From JBIKVP01 sp044356745 (GTDB lineage Bacteria; Pseudomonadota; Alphaproteobacteria; Rhizobiales; Beijerinckiaceae), in contig JBIKVP010000089.1 in NCBI GenBank assembly GCA_044356745.1, forward strand, positions 1 through 7,915: DNA of 7,915 nt, in the 5' to 3' direction. Shown here one piece after another: positions 4,908 through 7,915 of this stretch. Below the pieces are notes generated by a model that made no database searches, was not told the DNA's origin, and saw nothing but the letters and a program-made list of their open reading frames with translations. Each line of letters opens with the position of its first letter. Positions within the stretch are counted from its first letter, which is position 1. Made by a program: the position numbers and the translations under genes.

Positions 4908-6296
4908 TTATTTTTTGCTGATGATAGCTTTGATTTTCGCTTTAATGGTGCGCATTCCCTGAAAGGCTTGCCATAATTGCGGCGTACGTTTGATAACACG
5001 CTTTGTATTGTAATATCGATTCATGATTTTACGGGCAATACGTCCCTTCATGGACATCGGTATAAGGCTATCGCGTAGTGATATGGTATGGCTTGAAAAT
5101 ATCTCTTTATAGCTTGCTTCACCAACACCAAAATCAAAGTAACTTAAACCTTGTGAGACTTTAAGCTCAATCACTTTGAGAAAAAGTACCTGTCCAGGAC
5201 TATAGCGTGTGTAGAGTGGGTTCATGTCAAAAGAGGATATAAGCGCGGTAAAGTGATTATCACACATAACGCCTCCATTGACGGCAATAATATTACCGTC
5301 AATGCTAATGCCATTTAAAGATGCACTACGCGGGTGATTGAGTCGCCCATTCATGAAAAGTGTCGTGAGAAATGATTTTACATCTTCTCTTTCGAATGGA
5401 TTTTGAATGCCTTGCTGCATAAAGCGCACACGTTTTTGTTCAAAAAAAGCATTGAGCAGTCTATCGACCTCTTCTTCTGTTTGCGCGTGTATGACTTTAA
5501 AATCAGGCATTGCTTCAAGCGCTTTTAATTTTTTGCGTAGCTTTTTGAGTGTCTCTTTACTCATGACCTGAGCAATTGTGCCCTCAAATGTTTGTTCGAG
5601 AGCAAGACCGTATGCATCGCTTGGGCTTGATTGACTGTTTAAATGCGCAAGTGGGTTTACACGCTCCATCCATTTTTCAGGCTGATTATAAAATGAAAAT
5701 AGATCAATCTGACCAAATTGCTTTTTCAAAGCGACTGCAAGATGTTCTAAAATCACTTTTAAAGAGCTAACAGTTAAATCACGCATCGCCTCTACGCTGT
5801 ATAAAGGCATGTGATAATTGGCATGTTTTTCACCTAAAAATGTTGCATAACGCACGCCTGCTACAGACTCGATTTTAAGTGGTAAGATCATTTGGATGTG
5901 CTGTGAAGCATTGCGCACGACACCAAAAACAAAATGAGAGTTTTTGCTATTTTCCGCATGAAATGAAGTAATGCATGACTCAATCCAGTTCATATGTTGA
6001 TATGGCGTTGAGAAGCCCTTCGTCACTATTTCTTGATACTCATCTCTCATGTCATCAATATTCGTGAGGATGCTCACGTGATATGATCCACTGTGCGTGA
6101 AATTTACAGTGGAATGAGCATGACGATTGATATTCGAGGTGGTCATAGATAGTGGTACGCGCTCTGATGGTAAAGGGTTGTGTGTCTTTGTAACAATAAC
6201 AGATTCGTCTCTCACAAAGCGCTGCATACGCTGTTGAAGTGGATCATGCCGCCTAATGCTTGACTTTTTTATGAGTTGGTATGTCATCTGTCTCAT
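4908..6296 (-). CDS. CelD/BcsL-type GNAT acetyltransferase
   Basis: The 462-residue protein belongs to the CelD/BcsL group (COG5653, Acetyltransf_6), FemAB-like acyltransferases often encoded with exopolysaccharide or cellulose genes. Visible are a first GNAT half with SPYQ-like TPYQHMNWIES near residues 98-108, a basic helical linker (KETLKKLRKKLKALE, near residue 250), and the diagnostic second half: YSPGQVLFLKVIE, then YFDFGVGEASYKEIF near residue 390. The donor and acceptor are unknown; acylation of a surface or secreted glycan is inferred. The start is uncertain: GTG 6299, ATG 6296 and ATG 6287 are in frame without a clear ribosome site, and the first ~50 residues look unconserved, so ATG 6146 (MTTSNINRHAH) is possible. 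The C-terminal ~50 residues are very basic. Divergent from the deacetylase gene. Confidence 0.82.
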   Translation of the reverse strand: MRQMTYQLIKKSSIRRHDPLQQRMQRFVRDESVIVTKTHNPLPSERVPLSMTTSNINRHAHSTVNFTHSGSYHVSILTNIDDMRDEYQEIVTKGFSTPYQHMNWIESCITSFHAENSKNSHFVFGVVRNASQHIQMILPLKIESVAGVRYATFLGEKHANYHMPLYSVEAMRDLTVSSLKVILEHLAVALKKQFGQIDLFSFYNQPEKWMERVNPLAHLNSQSSPSDAYGLALEQTFEGTIAQVMSKETLKKLRKKLKALEAMPDFKVIHAQTEEEVDRLLNAFFEQKRVRFMQQGIQNPFEREDVKSFLTTLFMNGRLNHPRSASLNGISIDGNIIAVNGGVMCDNHFTALISSFDMNPLYTRYSPGQVLFLKVIELKVSQGLSYFDFGVGEASYKEIFSSHTISLRDSLIPMSMKGRIARKIMNRYYNTKRVIKRTPQLWQAFQGMRTIKAKIKAIISKK

Positions 6297-6299
6297 CAC

Positions 6300-6447
6300 T
6301 ATATAAAAAATTTACGAGCTGTTAGCATACAACCAGCAAATATCAGGCCATATTGTTAGTCTTTGTAAACCACGTGTAGTGCTTGTGATTGCTTGAATGA
6401 GCAACTTGCTTGTCTCAATGTGGTTCACAACGTGTTAAGGGTGTTTC
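6300..6447. promoter_or_regulatory. Divergent intergenic region, acetyltransferase/deacetylase
   Basis: This 148-bp gap must hold the 5' regions of two divergent genes. GCTTG recurs at 6381, 6391 and 6408, the first two exactly one helical turn apart. TTGCT (6389-6393) and AGCAA (6400-6404) form a small dyad. AACCAC (6369-6374) is echoed inverted by GTGGTT (6420-6425), and the first arm overlaps a CACGTG palindrome. I could not place a convincing -35/-10 pair for either gene. The deacetylase ribosome site AAGGG (6437-6441) lies six bases before its ATG. Confidence 0.35.
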
Positions 6448-7506
6448 ATGTTCGATCAATATGCAGTGATGCAACGCGCCTTTCTGGCATTAGAGAGGAC
6501 GAGGGCGCATAGGTGGATGGCGCCCCTCACACAAGGCTCCGGATTAATCTTTACGCTTCATCGTATCTGTCCAAAGCAGGAAAAAGACTTTGCCCCCAAC
6601 CGCCTGCTTGAAATAACACCAGAGTTCCTTGATCAAACACTGACTGCAACGCGTGAAGCAGGTTTCGAGATCATCTCACTGACACAAGCTGTTGAGCGAC
6701 TAAAAAAACCCATACGGGGCGCTAAGCCCTTCGCTGTGTTTACAAGTGATGATGGTTATAAAGATAATCGTGATTATGCTCAGCCCGTTTTCCAAAAGCA
6801 TCAAGCGCCTTGGACCCTATTCGTTACAACAGGATTTGCCGATGCGACAAGTCCGCTCTGGTGGCTGGATTTCGAAGATATTGTAACTAATCTTGATCGA
6901 CTGGAGTGGACGGATGATCATGGCAATCATCATAGCTTATCCAGTCTTACACCTGATGAAAAGCAGTTTGCCGCAAACACAATGTATTGGAGTTTGCGAG
7001 AGGGTAGTGAAGCACATTTGCGTCAAACAATGAAATCTCTCTGTCAATTACACGGGATTGATCCCCTTAAGCGTGTGCGCGAAATGTGTTTGTCTTGGGA
7101 TGAGCTGAGAGTGCTATCTCAAGACCCTCTCGTGAGTTTTGGTGCACATTCTGTGACGCACAATATGTTAGCAAAACATCCATATGGCATTGTTAAAAAA
7201 GAGATGGAATTAAGCCGTGAGAAAGTTTCGGCTGAATTGGGTCGACCTATCGCACATTTCGCTTATCCAGTGGGCGATCCAACGAGTGCAGGGCAGCGCG
7301 AATTCGAACTTGCGCGTGATGTTGGTTTTGAGGCGGCACTCACGACGCGGCCAGGTCATTTATTTAAAAAGCATATTAAACATTTACACGCGTTGCCGCG
7401 TGTCTCTCTGAATGGCTTATTTCAAACGCATACAGCTCTTAAAGGTATGCTATCAGGTGTGCCGTTTTTTCTTTGGAACAAAGGTCGTCGTTACAATGTG
7501 AACTAA
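6448..7506 (+). CDS. Polysaccharide deacetylase family protein (NodB domain)
   Basis: Carbohydrate esterase family 4 enzymes remove N- or O-acetyl groups from glycans using a metal held by Asp and two His. Visible motifs in 352 residues: motif 1 FTSDDGY (residues 98-104; D101 and D102 are the base and metal ligand), motif 2 HSVTH (H234 and H238, the metal-binding histidines), and motif 3 FAYPVG (residues 271-276). The usual Phe before the Asp pair is Ser here. About 130 residues separate motifs 1 and 2, longer than in minimal NodB domains, and hold a Trp-rich PLWWLDFEDIV stretch. No signal peptide is evident, so action on a lipid-linked or cytoplasmic glycan precursor is possible. ATG 6448 is supported by AAGGG six bases upstream. 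It is divergent from the acetyltransferase gene and ends two bases from the convergent DUF2842 gene. Confidence 0.88.
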   Translation: MFDQYAVMQRAFLALERTRAHRWMAPLTQGSGLIFTLHRICPKQEKDFAPNRLLEITPEFLDQTLTATREAGFEIISLTQAVERLKKPIRGAKPFAVFTSDDGYKDNRDYAQPVFQKHQAPWTLFVTTGFADATSPLWWLDFEDIVTNLDRLEWTDDHGNHHSLSSLTPDEKQFAANTMYWSLREGSEAHLRQTMKSLCQLHGIDPLKRVREMCLSWDELRVLSQDPLVSFGAHSVTHNMLAKHPYGIVKKEMELSREKVSAELGRPIAHFAYPVGDPTSAGQREFELARDVGFEAALTTRPGHLFKKHIKHLHALPRVSLNGLFQTHTALKGMLSGVPFFLWNKGRRYNVN

Positions 7507-7508
7507 AT

Positions 7509-7730
7509 CTATTGTGTTGATGTACCGTTGTTTCGTGCCATCCATTTGAGCAATGGTAACAAGGGAAAAACCCATATAATACCGAGAATGAGATAAGCAG
7601 CTGTTTGTGCAAGGTGCGGCCACTCCAAAATGCGACTTTGAATCAACATAATCGCGATCATTGCATACATGAAAACATATGCGATCATGACAAACGTGCC
7701 AATCAAGGTGCGTAAACGACGAGACATCAT
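7509..7730 (-). CDS. DUF2842 family small membrane protein
   Basis: The 73-residue protein has a basic N-terminus (MMSRRLRTLIG), two hydrophobic membrane segments (about residues 9-30 and 41-62) and an LLKWMARN tail. This is the pattern of DUF2842, a small alphaproteobacterial inner-membrane family of unknown function. GGAGA (7736-7740) is five bases before ATG 7730 and eight before the adjacent ATG 7727, so either could be used. A promoter candidate lies 20 bases upstream. A longer reading in another frame (7453-7734) covers the same bases but has no family resemblance. Confidence 0.8.
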   Translation of the reverse strand: MMSRRLRTLIGTFVMIAYVFMYAMIAIMLIQSRILEWPHLAQTAAYLILGIIWVFPLLPLLKWMARNNGTSTQ

Positions 7731-7749
7731 TCAAATCTCCAATCTAGAA

Positions 7750-7777
7750 AATATAGCGCATCACTTACATAATTCAA
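7750..7777 (-). promoter_or_regulatory. Candidate promoter of the DUF2842 gene
   Basis: On the minus strand TTGAAT (7777-7772) and TATATT (7755-7750) are separated by 16 bases, close to sigma-70 consensus, and precede the start codon by 20 bases. The -35 box is only 13 bases from the inferred IS terminus, so the promoter appears to have survived the insertion, though sites further upstream would be displaced. Confidence 0.45.
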
Positions 7778-7790
7778 ACGACGAGCATGC

Positions 7791-7915
7791 TATACCCCTC
7801 ACATTTGAAGAGTTGGTGTCTGAAGTATTTTGAAGTTATCGGATAGGCGGTCAACCCATAATCGTGCTTTTTGCGGAAAAGTGGTATTCAGGAAGCCAAG
7901 GATGGCCTTCACGAA
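7791..7915 (-). mobile_element. 3' end of an insertion sequence, right copy (partial)
   Basis: Bases 7791-7895 are the exact reverse complement of 1-105, and the element continues to the window edge with 20 more bases not seen on the left. The inward terminus reads TATACCCCTCAC. The bases beyond it (GCATGC inward) differ from those at the left copy, so these are independent insertions or junctions of one multicopy element and not one long hairpin. Confidence 0.85.
7799..7915 (-). CDS. Transposase C-terminus, IS630-like (5'-truncated by window edge)
   Basis: Thirty-eight codons beginning FVKAILGFLNTTF run to TGA at 7801-7799; the last 31 residues equal those at the left edge. The extra residues VKAILGF fit a final helix leading into the D-N-F-K-I-L tail, like IS630-type transposases. 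Catalytic residues are out of view, so the family is tentative. Transcription from this gene would run into the DUF2842 gene in the same direction, 68 bases between stop and start. Confidence 0.6.
   Translation of the reverse strand, partial: FVKAILGFLNTTFPQKARLWVDRLSDNFKILQTPTLQM

Noticed and set aside
4880..4920. Rho-independent terminator between usg and the acetyltransferase gene
   Set aside because: Only a 4-bp GATC/GATC stem precedes the ATTATTTTTT stretch, too weak to call.
7453..7734. 93-codon minus-strand frame overlapping the DUF2842 gene
   Set aside because: The product is His/Cys-rich and unstructured-looking, and it overlaps two better supported genes.
1..7915. Composite transposon carrying the whole segment
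   Set aside because: The content includes single-copy essential genes (serS, recR) in ordinary chromosomal arrangement; independent insertions in an IS-rich chromosome fit better.

Overview
The window looks like a chromosomal fragment of an alphaproteobacterium, probably Hyphomicrobiales-like, with moderate GC. This rests on the typical alphaproteobacterial RecR and SerRS sequences, on two small families largely confined to that class (Usg and DUF2842), and on a palindromic repeat of the GTCATGG...CCATCCACG type. The assignment is inference from family knowledge, not a search result.

Layout: both ends lie inside copies of the same insertion sequence in opposite orientation. Bases 1-105 are the exact reverse complement of 7791-7895, and each copy encodes the C-terminus of a transposase whose 3' end points inward. 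The window therefore probably starts and stops where an assembly broke in a multicopy IS. Between the copies, on the + strand, are recR (117-722), serS (842-2314), and bioY (2419-2985) overlapping an AMP-forming acyl-CoA synthetase-like gene (2978-4471). A 160-bp regulatory-looking gap follows, then usg (4633-4902). Next is a minus-strand CelD/BcsL-type acetyltransferase (4908-6296), divergent from a polysaccharide deacetylase (6448-7506). Last is a minus-strand DUF2842 membrane protein (7509-7730), beside the right IS copy.

How the genes relate: recR and serS are housekeeping genes. bioY plus an acyl-CoA ligase is a recurrent pairing known from biotin regulons (compare B. subtilis yhfU-yhfT). 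The acetyltransferase and deacetylase suggest a small surface-glycan or exopolysaccharide modification module. The genes are tightly packed: usg and the acetyltransferase converge with 5 bp between stops, and the deacetylase and DUF2842 gene with 2 bp.

Most interesting points: (1) a ~66-residue in-frame insertion in the SerRS catalytic domain just before the TxE serine-binding motif, where eukaryotic SerRS also carries an extra segment; (2) a BioY whose conserved Asp of the D-x-x-K motif appears to be Ser; (3) an IS ending 11 bp before the recR start codon with its transposase reading toward recR; (4) a usg leader that would start with a hairpin abutting a strong Shine-Dalgarno, preceded by a 25-bp near-perfect palindrome. 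I found no CRISPR array, tRNA, rRNA or clearly new multi-gene system. No gene-free stretch exceeds 300 bases.
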